A stretch of DNA of 14,011 nt from positions 1-14,011 of the forward strand of contig CAJWAH010000017.1 of assembly GCA_913020095.1 (NCBI GenBank). The letters run 5' to 3'. A program made the translations under genes and the position numbers. The DNA comes from an uncultured Synechococcus sp. GTDB lineage: Bacteria; Cyanobacteriota; Cyanobacteriia; PCC-6307; Cyanobiaceae. Below, piece by piece: positions 1 to 6,972 of this stretch (the stretch's first letter is position 1; every line of letters starts with the position of its first letter). Below the pieces are notes generated by a model that was not told the DNA's origin, made no database searches, and worked only from the letters and a program-made list of their open reading frames with translations.

Positions 1-482
1 AGATCTATCTGGCCCTGGAGCGCGGCGCCATCGATGCAGCCGAATTCACCGGCCCCTACGACGATGAAAAGCTCGGCCTACCGAAGGCAGCGCGCTTCTA
101 CTACTACCCGGGCTGGTGGGAGCCAGGACCCACGCTCACCGCACTGGTGAATCAGCAGGCTTGGGCCAAGTTGCCCAAGGCCTACCAAGAGATGTTCCGC
201 TCGGCCTGCCAGAGCGCCAACTTGCTGATGTTGAGCCGCTACGACCGGCTCAATGCCGTGGCGCTCGAACGGCTCAGGCAAGGCAACACCCAGGTGGAGT
301 TCTACGGCGACGCCATTCTCAAAGAGGCCCAAAGCGCCACGGCTGATCTGTTGGCCGATAGCGCCCGCGGCGATGTGGGCTTCAACAGCCTCTACAGCGC
401 TTGGAAAGATTTCCGCCAGGTGGCCCGCGGCTGGAACCAGGTCACCGAGCTGTCCTTCTCCCGCTTTAGCGATGGTGCTTGA
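1..482 (+). CDS. dctP: TRAP transporter solute-binding protein, DctP type (3' part only)
   Basis: C-terminal part of a periplasmic solute receptor that delivers substrate to the DctQM membrane proteins. The frame runs from base 3 with no stop to TGA at 480-482; the N-terminus, signal peptide and most of the ligand pocket lie outside the window. The visible start reads IYLALERGAIDAAEFTGPYD, followed by FYYYPGWWEPG, both typical of the TakP-like branch of the DctP family (2-oxoacid binding in Rhodobacter TakP). In cyanobacteria, TRAP systems are known for glutamate (Gtr of Synechocystis) and for pyruvate/2-oxoacids (Anabaena). Substrate is therefore inferred as a small carboxylate; the carboxylate-binding arginine is not in view. 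It overlaps dctQ by 11 bases, so translation is probably coupled. Confidence 0.9.
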   Translation, partial: IYLALERGAIDAAEFTGPYDDEKLGLPKAARFYYYPGWWEPGPTLTALVNQQAWAKLPKAYQEMFRSACQSANLLMLSRYDRLNAVALERLRQGNTQVEFYGDAILKEAQSATADLLADSARGDVGFNSLYSAWKDFRQVARGWNQVTELSFSRFSDGA

Positions 483-978
483 TCGCCTGATCCGCGCAGC
501 GGGCTGGCTCGGACGCTGGGCCCTGCTGCTGATGATCGCCATTGGCGCCTGGAATGTGGTGGGCCGCTACCTGGGCCTGGCCCTGGGGCTGAGCTTGAGC
601 TCCAACGCCCTGATTGAGGCGCAATGGTTTCTCTTTGATGTGGCCTTCCTGCTGGGGCTGGCCTACACGCTCAAGCAGCGCGGCCACGTGCGCATCGACA
701 TCCTGTTGAACCGCCAGAGCACTCGTCGCCAACTGCAACTCGAACTGCTCGGCACCTTGGTGCTGCTGCTCCCCTTTGCGCTCACGGTGCTGGTGGTGTC
801 GCTGGAGCCCACGCTGCAGTCGTGGCTGTTGCTGGAAGCCTCGCCCGATCCCGGCGGCTTGCCCCGCTATCTGGCCAAAACCCTGGTGCCCTTGGGCTTT
901 TTGCTGTTGGCCCTGCAGGGCATCCGTGAAGCAGTAGCCCTCAGGCAGCAGCTGCGCCGCGGCGGAGGCCTGAGCTGA
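472..978 (+). CDS. dctQ: TRAP transporter small membrane subunit DctQ
   Basis: Small integral membrane subunit of the TRAP transporter, 168 residues. I chose ATG at 472 because it lies inside the dctP stop region (ATGGTGCTTGA) and gives a protein of normal length; a longer reading from 253 would lie wholly within dctP. Four hydrophobic helices are visible at about residues 12-30, 45-65, 90-110 and 130-150. The family motif RGHVRIDI follows helix 2 at residues 70-77, and the SPDPGGLPRYLAK segment before helix 4 is also typical. Its TGA stop overlaps the dctM start (TGATG). DctQ pairs with DctM and is needed for Na+-driven uptake of the receptor-bound solute. Confidence 0.93.
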   Translation: MVLDRLIRAAGWLGRWALLLMIAIGAWNVVGRYLGLALGLSLSSNALIEAQWFLFDVAFLLGLAYTLKQRGHVRIDILLNRQSTRRQLQLELLGTLVLLLPFALTVLVVSLEPTLQSWLLLEASPDPGGLPRYLAKTLVPLGFLLLALQGIREAVALRQQLRRGGGLS

Positions 979-2354
979 TGGGATTTGAGCTGGAAGTTGC
1001 CGGCTGGGGCATCGCCTTTTTCCCCGGTGAGGTGCTTGCACCATTGATGTTCTTGGCGCTGATTGCAGCGCTGCTCAGCGGCTATCCCGTCGCCTTTGGC
1101 CTGGGTGGTGTGGCCGTGATCTTTGGCCTTCTGGGCATCGCTAGCGGCGTGATCGATCCGCGCTTCTTCAGCGCCCTGCAGCCGCGGATCTTCGGAATCA
1201 TGAGCAACTTCACGTTGCTGGCGATTCCCACCTTCGTGTTCATGGGCGCGATGCTTCAGATCTCTGGCATCGCCGAACGACTGCTGCAGGCCATGGGGCA
1301 ACTGCTGGGCCAGCTGCGCGGCGGCTTGGCGCTGGCGGTGGTGTTGGTGGGCAGCTTGATGGCAGCCACCACCGGGGTCACCGCCGCCACGGTCACCACG
1401 ATGGGGCTGATCTCCCTGCCCGCGATGCTGCGCTCGGGCTACGACAAATCCTTTGCCTCAGGCGTGATCGTGGCCTCCGGCACGCTCGGCCAGCTCATTC
1501 CTCCCTCGATCGTGCTGGTGGTGCTCGGCGATCAGCTGGGCGTGTCGGTGGGTGATCTGTTTTTGGGTTCGCTGATCCCGGGGCTGTTGATGGCAGGGGC
1601 CTTTGCGCTCTATGTGCTGGTGGCCAGCCAGCTCAATCCACAACTGGCCCCCGAGCGCATCGAGCGAAGTGCAGCGCAAGTAGCACCAGCTCAGCTGCTG
1701 CGGGTGCTGATTCCACCGTTGGTGCTGATCTTTTTGGTGTTGGGCAGCATCTTTTTTGGCGTTGCCACCCCAACAGAAGCCGGTGCCTTAGGCGCTGTTG
1801 GCGCCATGGTGCTCGCCGCCATCGAAGGCGGCTTCAGCCGCAGCAACCTGGCCAAGGTGTGTGATGAAACCCTGCGGGTCACCGCCATGGTGATGGCGAT
1901 CCTGCTGGGTTCCACCGCCTTTGCCCTGGTGTTCCGCAGCCTCGGCGGTGACGCCATGATCCGCGAGGTGCTGGTGAATCTGCCGGGGGGTCAGCTGGGC
2001 TTCCTGGTGGTGAGCATGGCGGTGATCTTTGCCCTGGGCTTCTTCATCGATTTCTTTGAAATCGCCTTCATCGTGGTGCCGCTGCTGCTGCCCAGCGCCC
2101 GCGAATTGCTGGGGCCCGAAAGCCTGCTCTGGTTTGGTGTGTTGATCGGAGCCAACCTGCAGACCTCCTTCCTCACCCCGCCGTTTGGCTTTGCCCTGTT
2201 TTATCTGCGCGGCGTGGCCCCCAAAGAGGTGAGCACTGCCGCGATCTACCGCGGCGTGTGGCCGTTCATCGCCGTGCAGGTGGCTGTGCTGGTGCTGATC
2301 ATCCTGTTCCCAGCACTGGTGAACACCCTGCCGGCCCTCTCGCAGGCCAGCTAA
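978..2354 (+). CDS. dctM: TRAP transporter large permease subunit DctM
   Basis: Large transport-channel subunit, 458 residues, inner membrane. It starts at ATG 978 overlapping the dctQ stop. The protein is almost wholly hydrophobic with many helices. It shows the first-repeat motif GQLIPPSIVL at residues 171-180, the second-repeat start PTEAGALGAVGAM, and a C-terminal LTPPFGFALF, all typical of DctM. The preceding segment SLMAATTGVTAATVTTMG is the usual conserved small-residue stretch. With DctP and DctQ it forms a Na+-dependent secondary transporter. Its TAA stop overlaps by 4 bases the stop of the gamma-glutamyltranspeptidase gene coming from the other strand, so there is no space for a normal intergenic terminator. 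Confidence 0.95.
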   Translation: MGFELEVAGWGIAFFPGEVLAPLMFLALIAALLSGYPVAFGLGGVAVIFGLLGIASGVIDPRFFSALQPRIFGIMSNFTLLAIPTFVFMGAMLQISGIAERLLQAMGQLLGQLRGGLALAVVLVGSLMAATTGVTAATVTTMGLISLPAMLRSGYDKSFASGVIVASGTLGQLIPPSIVLVVLGDQLGVSVGDLFLGSLIPGLLMAGAFALYVLVASQLNPQLAPERIERSAAQVAPAQLLRVLIPPLVLIFLVLGSIFFGVATPTEAGALGAVGAMVLAAIEGGFSRSNLAKVCDETLRVTAMVMAILLGSTAFALVFRSLGGDAMIREVLVNLPGGQLGFLVVSMAVIFALGFFIDFFEIAFIVVPLLLPSARELLGPESLLWFGVLIGANLQTSFLTPPFGFALFYLRGVAPKEVSTAAIYRGVWPFIAVQVAVLVLIILFPALVNTLPALSQAS

Positions 2355-4051
2355 GGCAGCTGGGGAATCGCTGCCCCCTCAGGCCGGCGCGGATCAGCCA
2401 CCCCCAAGCTGCCGCCTTCATCCAGCACTTCCACGCTGTTGGCTGAGCCCATCGCCCGGCTGCGCTGGATCGCGTGGCCCCACTGCTCCAGCAAATCGGT
2501 GGTGTCGGGGCTGATGCCTTGCTCGATCTGCACCCGATCAGGCCAGAGCTGGCTATGGACACGCGGACTCAACACCGATGTAGCCAAGTTGAGGCCGTGC
2601 ACCATGCGGTTGAGCAGCACCTGCAACACCGTGGTGATGATGCGGCTGCCCCCCGGCGTGCCAGTGGCGAACCAGGGGCTGCCATCGCTTTTGAGCACCA
2701 CCGTTGGCGTCATCGAACTCAGCGGCCGGCGGCCTGGGGCGATGGCGTTCTTTTCGCCTTGCACCAGGCCATAGGCATTGGGCACCCCTGGCTTGGCGGT
2801 GAAGTCATCCATCTCGTTGTTGAGCAACACACCGGTGCCTGGAATCGCCACGCCATTGCCATAGGCGAAGTTCAAGGTGGTGGTGAGGGCCACCAGCGAT
2901 CCCTGCTGATCAGCCACCGAGAGATGGGTGGTGTTGGTGCTGTTGGCCGGCAGTGGAGCCGTACCGCCCAACGCAGCGCTGGGGGTGTGCTGTTGGGGCC
3001 GAATCAGTGGGCGCAGCGAGTCGGCATAGGCCTTGCTGGTGAGCCGCTGCACCGGCACCGCCACCTGATCGGGATCCCCCAGTTCGCTGTTGCGGTCGCG
3101 GTAAGCCAGGTTCATGGCCTCCACCAAGGTGTGGATCGACTGGGCGCTGTTGAGGCCCATGGCCTCTAAATCCATCGGTTCCAGCAGATTGAGCATCTGA
3201 ATCAAGGTCACGCCGCCACTGCTGGGGGGCGGCATCGACAGCACCTTCAGGCCGCGGAAGCGTCCCACTACCGGCTCAACCCAAGGAGCGCGGTAGGCCG
3301 CCAGGTCCTGGCGATCGATCAGGCCCCCGCGCTGTTGCATCAGCGTTTCCAGCTGCTTAGCCACAGGCCCTTGATAAAAGCCAGGGCGGCCCTGCTCAGC
3401 GATGCGCCGCAAGGTGGCCGCCAGCAGCGGCTGCCGCAGGATCTCACCAGCGCGATAGGGCTCTCCGCCCGGCTTGTAGTAGATCGCCTTGGCGCTGGGA
3501 TCGCGCTGCAGCAGGGGGGCGGCCCGCTGGAGCGACTCCGCCAGCACCGGATACACCGCAAAGCCTTGCTCAGCCAAGCGAATCGCCGGGGCCATCACCT
3601 CAGAGCGGCTGAGGGCACCAAAACGCTCCTGGGCCTGCAGCAGGCCTGCCACCGTGCCGGGCACACCGGTGCTCAGCAGGCTGCGGGTGGCCAACTGCCG
3701 ATCGACGCGGCCATCAGCACCAAGAAAGAGGTCTTTGTGGGCGCGGCGGGGCGCCATCTCACGGAAATTGAGGGCATAGCCGCGGCGCTCCGGCTGATTC
3801 CAAAACACCAGAAAACCGCCGCCGCCCAAGTTGCCGGCTTGCGGCAGCGTCACCGCCAAGGCATAAGCCGTGGCCACAGCAGCATCAATGGCATTGCCGC
3901 CCTTGGCGAGGATCGAGGCACCAGCGGCACTCGCCAAAGACTCCTGGCTGGAGACGATTCCAGCCTCTGATGGCACCGGCCGCACCCGCTGGCCAGGCTC
4001 CTGCAGCGGATTGGCGCCGATCAGAGCCAGGCAAAGTAGGAGTCCGCTCAC
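2351..4051 (-). CDS. ggt: Gamma-glutamyltranspeptidase (gamma-glutamyl hydrolase)
   Basis: N-terminal nucleophile hydrolase that removes the gamma-glutamyl group from glutathione and related compounds, giving glutamate or a new gamma-glutamyl peptide. 566 residues. The proenzyme is cut before Thr374 in NSTNTTHLSVA, which becomes the nucleophile of the small subunit. Other active-site signatures are LNFREMAP (Arg97, alpha-carboxylate binding), NNEMDDF (Asp415/416), PLSSM (443-447) and GTPGGSR (464-470). The C-terminal DPRRPEGAA is also conserved. All catalytic parts are present. Start is GTG 4051; an in-frame stop lies at 4076-4078, and the short hydrophobic N-terminus (SGLLLCLALIGAN) fits an export signal, though a short one. 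Periplasmic location is inferred. It runs tail-to-tail into dctM and head-to-head from a small secreted protein gene. Confidence 0.95.
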   Translation of the reverse strand: MSGLLLCLALIGANPLQEPGQRVRPVPSEAGIVSSQESLASAAGASILAKGGNAIDAAVATAYALAVTLPQAGNLGGGGFLVFWNQPERRGYALNFREMAPRRAHKDLFLGADGRVDRQLATRSLLSTGVPGTVAGLLQAQERFGALSRSEVMAPAIRLAEQGFAVYPVLAESLQRAAPLLQRDPSAKAIYYKPGGEPYRAGEILRQPLLAATLRRIAEQGRPGFYQGPVAKQLETLMQQRGGLIDRQDLAAYRAPWVEPVVGRFRGLKVLSMPPPSSGGVTLIQMLNLLEPMDLEAMGLNSAQSIHTLVEAMNLAYRDRNSELGDPDQVAVPVQRLTSKAYADSLRPLIRPQQHTPSAALGGTAPLPANSTNTTHLSVADQQGSLVALTTTLNFAYGNGVAIPGTGVLLNNEMDDFTAKPGVPNAYGLVQGEKNAIAPGRRPLSSMTPTVVLKSDGSPWFATGTPGGSRIITTVLQVLLNRMVHGLNLATSVLSPRVHSQLWPDRVQIEQGISPDTTDLLEQWGHAIQRSRAMGSANSVEVLDEGGSLGVADPRRPEGAAIPQLP

Positions 4052-4059
4052 GCCATTCC

Positions 4060-4359
4060 ATGGGCCACCACCGCTTCAGGCTGCCATTGCTGCTGGCCCT
4101 GCCGCTGCTCGCCCCAGCGGCGCTGGCCGAACAAGGGCCCCAGCGCTGCAACGATGAGATCACCCGGCTGATGCAAATCCGTTTGGAGCGGGCCCAAGCC
4201 AGCTGGGACGAAGAGAATCCAACCCCCTCGGATTTCCAGCTCGAGGCGCAGTACCTCAACCAAGTGGTGAAGGCCGAATCGATCAAGGCCCACGCGCTCA
4301 AAAAATATGAATGCCGCTTGCAGCTGAGCCTTCCTGATGAGGAGGCTGCCGCAGGCTGA
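4060..4359 (+). CDS. Small secreted protein of unknown function
   Basis: 99 residues. The start at ATG 4060 gives a clear Sec signal: MGHHRFR, a leucine/alanine core, then ALA with probable cleavage after residue 23. An upstream in-frame start at 3970 would bury the signal and lie inside ggt. The mature part is about 76 residues, mostly helical and charged, with two cysteines (30 and 85) that could form a disulfide, and a DEENPTPSDFQLEAQYLNQV segment. I do not recognise the family. The start codon is only 8 bases from the divergent ggt start, so the promoter must lie inside ggt. It is followed 4 bases later by an 81-residue gene, probably in the same transcript. Confidence 0.75.
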   Translation: MGHHRFRLPLLLALPLLAPAALAEQGPQRCNDEITRLMQIRLERAQASWDEENPTPSDFQLEAQYLNQVVKAESIKAHALKKYECRLQLSLPDEEAAAG

Positions 4360-4363
4360 GGCT

Positions 4364-4609
4364 ATGGAGATTCCCGCCCAGGAGCAAAAAACCAAGAAGT
4401 GGTTCAAAAGCCATCTGCTCAATGACGAGATTGAGCTGCAAGATCTCTACGAGCTGGAACAACTCGACCTCGATCTATTGATGGCCGAAACAGCAGAGAT
4501 TCGCTCGGATGTTGAGAACCGCTCCCGCAGTTATGGCCGCTGGTGCACGGCCGGTTATTTCCTGGAACTGGCGCGAATTATTGATCGCCGCCGCCAGGAA
4601 AGTTCATGA
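4364..4609 (+). CDS. Small acidic protein of unknown function
   Basis: 81 residues from ATG 4364, four bases after the stop of the secreted protein gene; an alternative ATG at 4337 would overlap that gene by 23 bases. No signal peptide or membrane segment. The middle (DEIELQDLYELEQLDLDLL, about 21-39) is strongly acidic and leucine-rich and probably helical; the tail (RIIDRRRQES) is basic. One cysteine at 61 in a WCTAGYF segment. I know no function; the style resembles the conserved hypothetical proteins of picocyanobacteria. Co-transcription with the gene before it is inferred from spacing. Confidence 0.65.
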   Translation: MEIPAQEQKTKKWFKSHLLNDEIELQDLYELEQLDLDLLMAETAEIRSDVENRSRSYGRWCTAGYFLELARIIDRRRQESS

Positions 4610-4673
4610 ATTTTTGATTGAGCTTGCAACGCCCTGTGTCGTTGATTTCTGCTGCCAGCCATTTGGTTTACGG

Positions 4674-4697
4674 TCGATTCGGACACGCATGAATCGA
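4674..4697. repeat. 7-bp inverted repeat in the gap before the 54-residue gene
   Basis: Arms TCGATTC (4674-4680) and GAATCGA (4691-4697) are perfect complements around a 10-base loop. They lie in the 128-base gap 4610-4737, 40 bases before the ATG at 4738. No T-run follows, so it is not a classical terminator; it could be a regulator site or leader hairpin. I see no convincing -35/-10 pair and nothing else in this gap. Confidence 0.4.
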
Positions 4698-4737
4698 TAA
4701 GGAATTACCCGGTATCCATCCGCCCCCAACCAGGACC

Positions 4738-4902
4738 ATGGACCGCTCCGCAACGATCAACGTCATCGTTGAGCACTACGACATCGACTCCAAAGGCCGC
4801 ATCGATTACGACCCCAGCTTTGGCTCCTACTTAGAGACCTTGACCGACACCGCACTCACGCGGGTGTTGGCTTGGTACGAGCGGGAAGATCACGCCGCGT
4901 GA
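4738..4902 (+). CDS. 54-residue protein of unknown function
   Basis: ATG 4738 to TGA 4900-4902. It begins MDRSATINVIVEHYDIDSKG and continues RIDYDPSFGSYLETLTDTALTR to end WYEREDHAA. It is soluble and acidic, with a beta-like first third and a helical end. Codon use is like the neighbouring genes, and the gap before it is free of other genes. I do not recognise a family. Its last 13 bases overlap the end of a 33-residue gene on the other strand. Support is the clean reading frame and composition only. Confidence 0.6.
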   Translation: MDRSATINVIVEHYDIDSKGRIDYDPSFGSYLETLTDTALTRVLAWYEREDHAA

Positions 4903-4991
4903 GGCACCAGCTGCCTTAACACCCAAAATTCCACGACCATGTAAGCCGCCAAAAACACCACCAAGGCGATCACAAAGGTTTTGCCGCTCAT
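4890..4991 (-). CDS. 33-residue single-helix membrane microprotein
   Basis: ATG at 4989-4991 overlaps the stop of the TM2-domain gene (ATGA arrangement), which strongly suggests coupled translation. The protein is MSGK, then a hydrophobic helix of about 20 residues (TFVIALVVFLAAYMVVEFWV), then LRQLVPHAA. It has a single membrane helix with a short, basic N-terminus, like many regulatory or assembly microproteins, but no family is recognised. A partner role for the TM2 protein is inferred from overlap only. The end overlaps 13 bases of the convergent 54-residue gene. Confidence 0.6.
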   Translation of the reverse strand: MSGKTFVIALVVFLAAYMVVEFWVLRQLVPHAA

Positions 4992-5368
4992 GGCGCTTGC
5001 CCCGGCAACGGAGCACCGCGCAGCTCAACAATGGCTTCGAAGATGCGTTGACCAATGCGGCGGTTCATGGCGCTGATGGTGCCCCCCATGAACACCGCAT
5101 CAATCAGGCAGGCGATCCAAACAGCCGCCAGCAGCACATAGCCAATCAGCAGCACAGTGAGCACCCCGCCAAGGATGTTCAGCAGCAGATAGGTGAGCGC
5201 GCGGCCGGTTCGGCCCAAATAAAACCAATGGGCACCAAAGCCACCCAAGAGCAGCGCCAGCACCACAGCCAGAACGGTGCTTTTTTTCTGATCTTCGTAA
5301 TCGCTTTGGAACATCAGCTTCTCCTCAGCGGAGAGCTGTTTCATCAGCGCCAGCAGAGCCTGGTCCAT
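4988..5368 (-). CDS. TM2-domain membrane protein
   Basis: 126 residues. An N-terminal soluble helix (residues 1-28, LSAEEKLMFQSDYEDQKK) precedes a TM2 domain at about 29-93. The domain shows KSTVLAVVLALLLGGFGAHW, then FYLGRTGRALTYLL and WIACLIDAVFM: two or three membrane helices with the glycine-rich GGFGAHxFYLG turn and the acidic residue in the last helix typical of TM2 (PF05154). The molecular function of bacterial TM2 proteins is unknown. It lies 42 bases after yajQ on the same strand and is followed by an overlapping 33-residue membrane gene, so the three probably form one transcript. Confidence 0.85.
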   Translation of the reverse strand: MDQALLALMKQLSAEEKLMFQSDYEDQKKSTVLAVVLALLLGGFGAHWFYLGRTGRALTYLLLNILGGVLTVLLIGYVLLAAVWIACLIDAVFMGGTISAMNRRIGQRIFEAIVELRGAPLPGQAP

Positions 5369-5410
5369 GCCTGATCCCGACAGCCCAAGCTAGGCACGGA
5401 ATCGATTGGC

Positions 5411-5902
5411 TCAGCGGTAATTCTGAAATTGCAGCGGCACTTCGATGTCCTGCTCTTTGAGCAATTGGATCGCGCTCTGCAGATCGTCTTTGTTCTTGCC
5501 GGTGACGCGCAGGCTTTCGCCCTGGATCGAAACGTTCACCTTCTTGAGTTCATCGCGCACCGTCTTGCTGAGCTTTTTGGCGATCTCCTGGCTCAAGCCT
5601 TTGCGCAGCTTGATCTCCTGCTTGATGCGATTGCCCCCAACGGTTTCAGGGGTCTGCTCATCAAAGATTTTCAGCGAGAGATTGCGCTTGGTGGCCTTCT
5701 GCCGCAGCACGTCCACCACAGCCGTCAGGGTCATGTCACTGGCGGTGGTGATCACGATGGCGGTTTCCTCCAGCTCGATCTCGGTGTTGGAGTCCTTGAG
5801 GTCGTAGCGCTGGGACACATCACGGCGCAGCTGGTCGATGGTGTTCACCAGCTCCTGGCGGTCGAAATCGCTGACAACATCAAAGCTGTAGGTGTCGGCC
5901 AT
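5411..5902 (-). CDS. yajQ: YajQ-family nucleotide-binding protein
   Basis: 163 residues from ATG at 5900-5902 (MADTYSFDVVSDFDRQELVN), the conserved family start; a TTG four codons upstream is less likely. The protein has two alpha/beta halves, with RYDLKDSNTEIEL and the central GGNRIKQEIKLRKGLSQEIA typical of the family, and ends LQFQNYR. The family binds nucleotides and RNA; a Xanthomonas member binds cyclic di-GMP and acts with a transcription factor. The exact role in cyanobacteria is not known. It is first gene of an inferred minus-strand operon with the TM2 protein, and is divergent from the MAPEG gene across 59 bases. Confidence 0.95.
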   Translation of the reverse strand: MADTYSFDVVSDFDRQELVNTIDQLRRDVSQRYDLKDSNTEIELEETAIVITTASDMTLTAVVDVLRQKATKRNLSLKIFDEQTPETVGGNRIKQEIKLRKGLSQEIAKKLSKTVRDELKKVNVSIQGESLRVTGKNKDDLQSAIQLLKEQDIEVPLQFQNYR

Positions 5903-5961
5903 GAAGGGCGGCAACGGCAGGGAATCTCACCAGCCTAGAAAGGGGCCCCTTGTGAGGACCC

Positions 5962-6402
5962 ATGGCGGAGCTTTTCAACGCCCTCCAACACGGCAGCGCG
6001 CCACTGGCTGCATCCCTGCTGCTCTCCGGTTTGGTGGTGATGCTGAGCCTGGTGCCGCTGGGGGCTGCCCGTTCGCAGGCGGATTTCAGCATGGCTGATC
6101 TCGCCGCCCCTAGGGCCATGTTCGAGCGCCTGCCGGCCTGGGGACGCCGGGCCAGCTGGGCCCATCAAAACTGCTTTGAAGCCTTCACCCTCCATGCCCC
6201 TGCTTGCCTGCTGGCCCTAGTGGCTGGGGTATCAGCACCGGTTGCCATGGCCGCTGCCTGGCTACACCCGCTGCTGCGGCTGCTCTACATCGGGGCCTAT
6301 GTGGGCAACGTGCCGCCCCTGCGCGGTCTCTGCTGGGCCTCGGCCCTGCTCTGCAGCGGCATCCTCTATCTCGAAGGCCTCAAAGCCGTGCTTCAGGGAT
6401 AA
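5962..6402 (+). CDS. MAPEG-family membrane protein
   Basis: 146 residues, about four membrane helices (near 12-35, 72-90, 92-113 and 122-142). The signature RRASWAHQNCFEAFTLHAPA (62-81) matches the R-x-x-x-x-HxNxxE core of MAPEG proteins, and YIGAYVGNVPPLRGLCW (109-125) matches the later Tyr/Pro-Arg segment. Eukaryotic MAPEG enzymes act on glutathione conjugates and leukotrienes; bacterial members are mostly uncharacterised, so no substrate is assigned. GAGG at about 5952-5955 is well placed for ATG 5962. Its stop is 9 bases from the stop of the convergent DprA-like gene. Confidence 0.85.
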   Translation: MAELFNALQHGSAPLAASLLLSGLVVMLSLVPLGAARSQADFSMADLAAPRAMFERLPAWGRRASWAHQNCFEAFTLHAPACLLALVAGVSAPVAMAAAWLHPLLRLLYIGAYVGNVPPLRGLCWASALLCSGILYLEGLKAVLQG

Positions 6403-6414
6403 GGCGAAGCCTTA
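6400..6414. repeat. Palindrome formed by two convergent stop codons
   Basis: TAAGGCGAAGCCTTA: 6-bp arms around GAA. The TAA of the MAPEG gene and the complement of the TAA of the DprA-like gene form the ends of the arms. It could be a very small two-way hairpin at the 3' ends, but no T-run follows on either side. Confidence 0.4.
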
Positions 6415-6924
6415 ATCAAAGAACAGCAGCGTGACGACCTTGCCGAGATCTTCTGCGTCTTGGCAGGTCTGGATCAACGTTTCGCTGTCGTGGAAGGCGA
6501 AACAAATCAATTGATCGCAGCGGCTCACAATCTCTTGATTGCAGAGGGTGCTGGCCTCGGTGAGCGGAAGGTCGTCGTTTTCCGGCTTGCTGACCAGGTG
6601 CAGCACCTGCTCCAGCAACTCCTGGGATTCCGGGGCCTGCTGCTCCAAGCTTTGCGGAAGGATCACGGTGAGCTTGGCGGGATCCACCGCCAGGGCACCA
6701 CGAATCGCTGCGGCATTGATCCCTTGCGCGCCTGAGGTGAGCATGGAGTGGCCCTCCTGCACCAGGGAGCGAGCCAACAGTTCCACCAAATGGATCGACA
6801 CCACAGGCACATGGCGCGTGCCAAGGATGGCGATCCGTCGCTGGCCGGTGTCCTGCATGAGTGCAAGCTCTTGAGCCAGCGTGTCGACCCGATCGAGAGC
6901 CGGCAGATCAAGGGACCGGGTCAC
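6412..6924 (-). CDS. DprA-like Rossmann-fold protein (cyanobacterial 'DNA recombination-mediator protein A' type)
   Basis: 170 residues from GTG at 6922-6924. The core IAILGTRHVPVVSIHLVELL followed by MLTSGAQGINAAAIRGAL resembles the DprA/Smf Rossmann fold (GSR...SGxAxGID...AHxGAL), though it has neither the SAM nor the winged-helix domain of full DprA. Near the end, CDQLICFAFHDSETL is a strand-loop segment, and it ends VVTLLFFD. Full DprA loads RecA on incoming single-stranded DNA; whether this short cyanobacterial version does so is not shown by sequence. It follows the BioD-like/DRTGG gene by 48 bases on the same strand. Confidence 0.75.
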   Translation of the reverse strand: MTRSLDLPALDRVDTLAQELALMQDTGQRRIAILGTRHVPVVSIHLVELLARSLVQEGHSMLTSGAQGINAAAIRGALAVDPAKLTVILPQSLEQQAPESQELLEQVLHLVSKPENDDLPLTEASTLCNQEIVSRCDQLICFAFHDSETLIQTCQDAEDLGKVVTLLFFD

Positions 6925-6972
6925 AGGGGACGCCAGGACAGAAAGCTCGCCGACCGTAGCAACGCTGGCGCT

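Noticed and set aside
253..471. Upstream extension of dctQ
   Set aside because: It would lie wholly within dctP in another frame; DctQ length and hydrophobicity begin at ATG 472.
2474..3970. Long plus-strand frames inside ggt
   Set aside because: The minus-strand ggt has every catalytic motif; the plus frames are low-complexity shadows.
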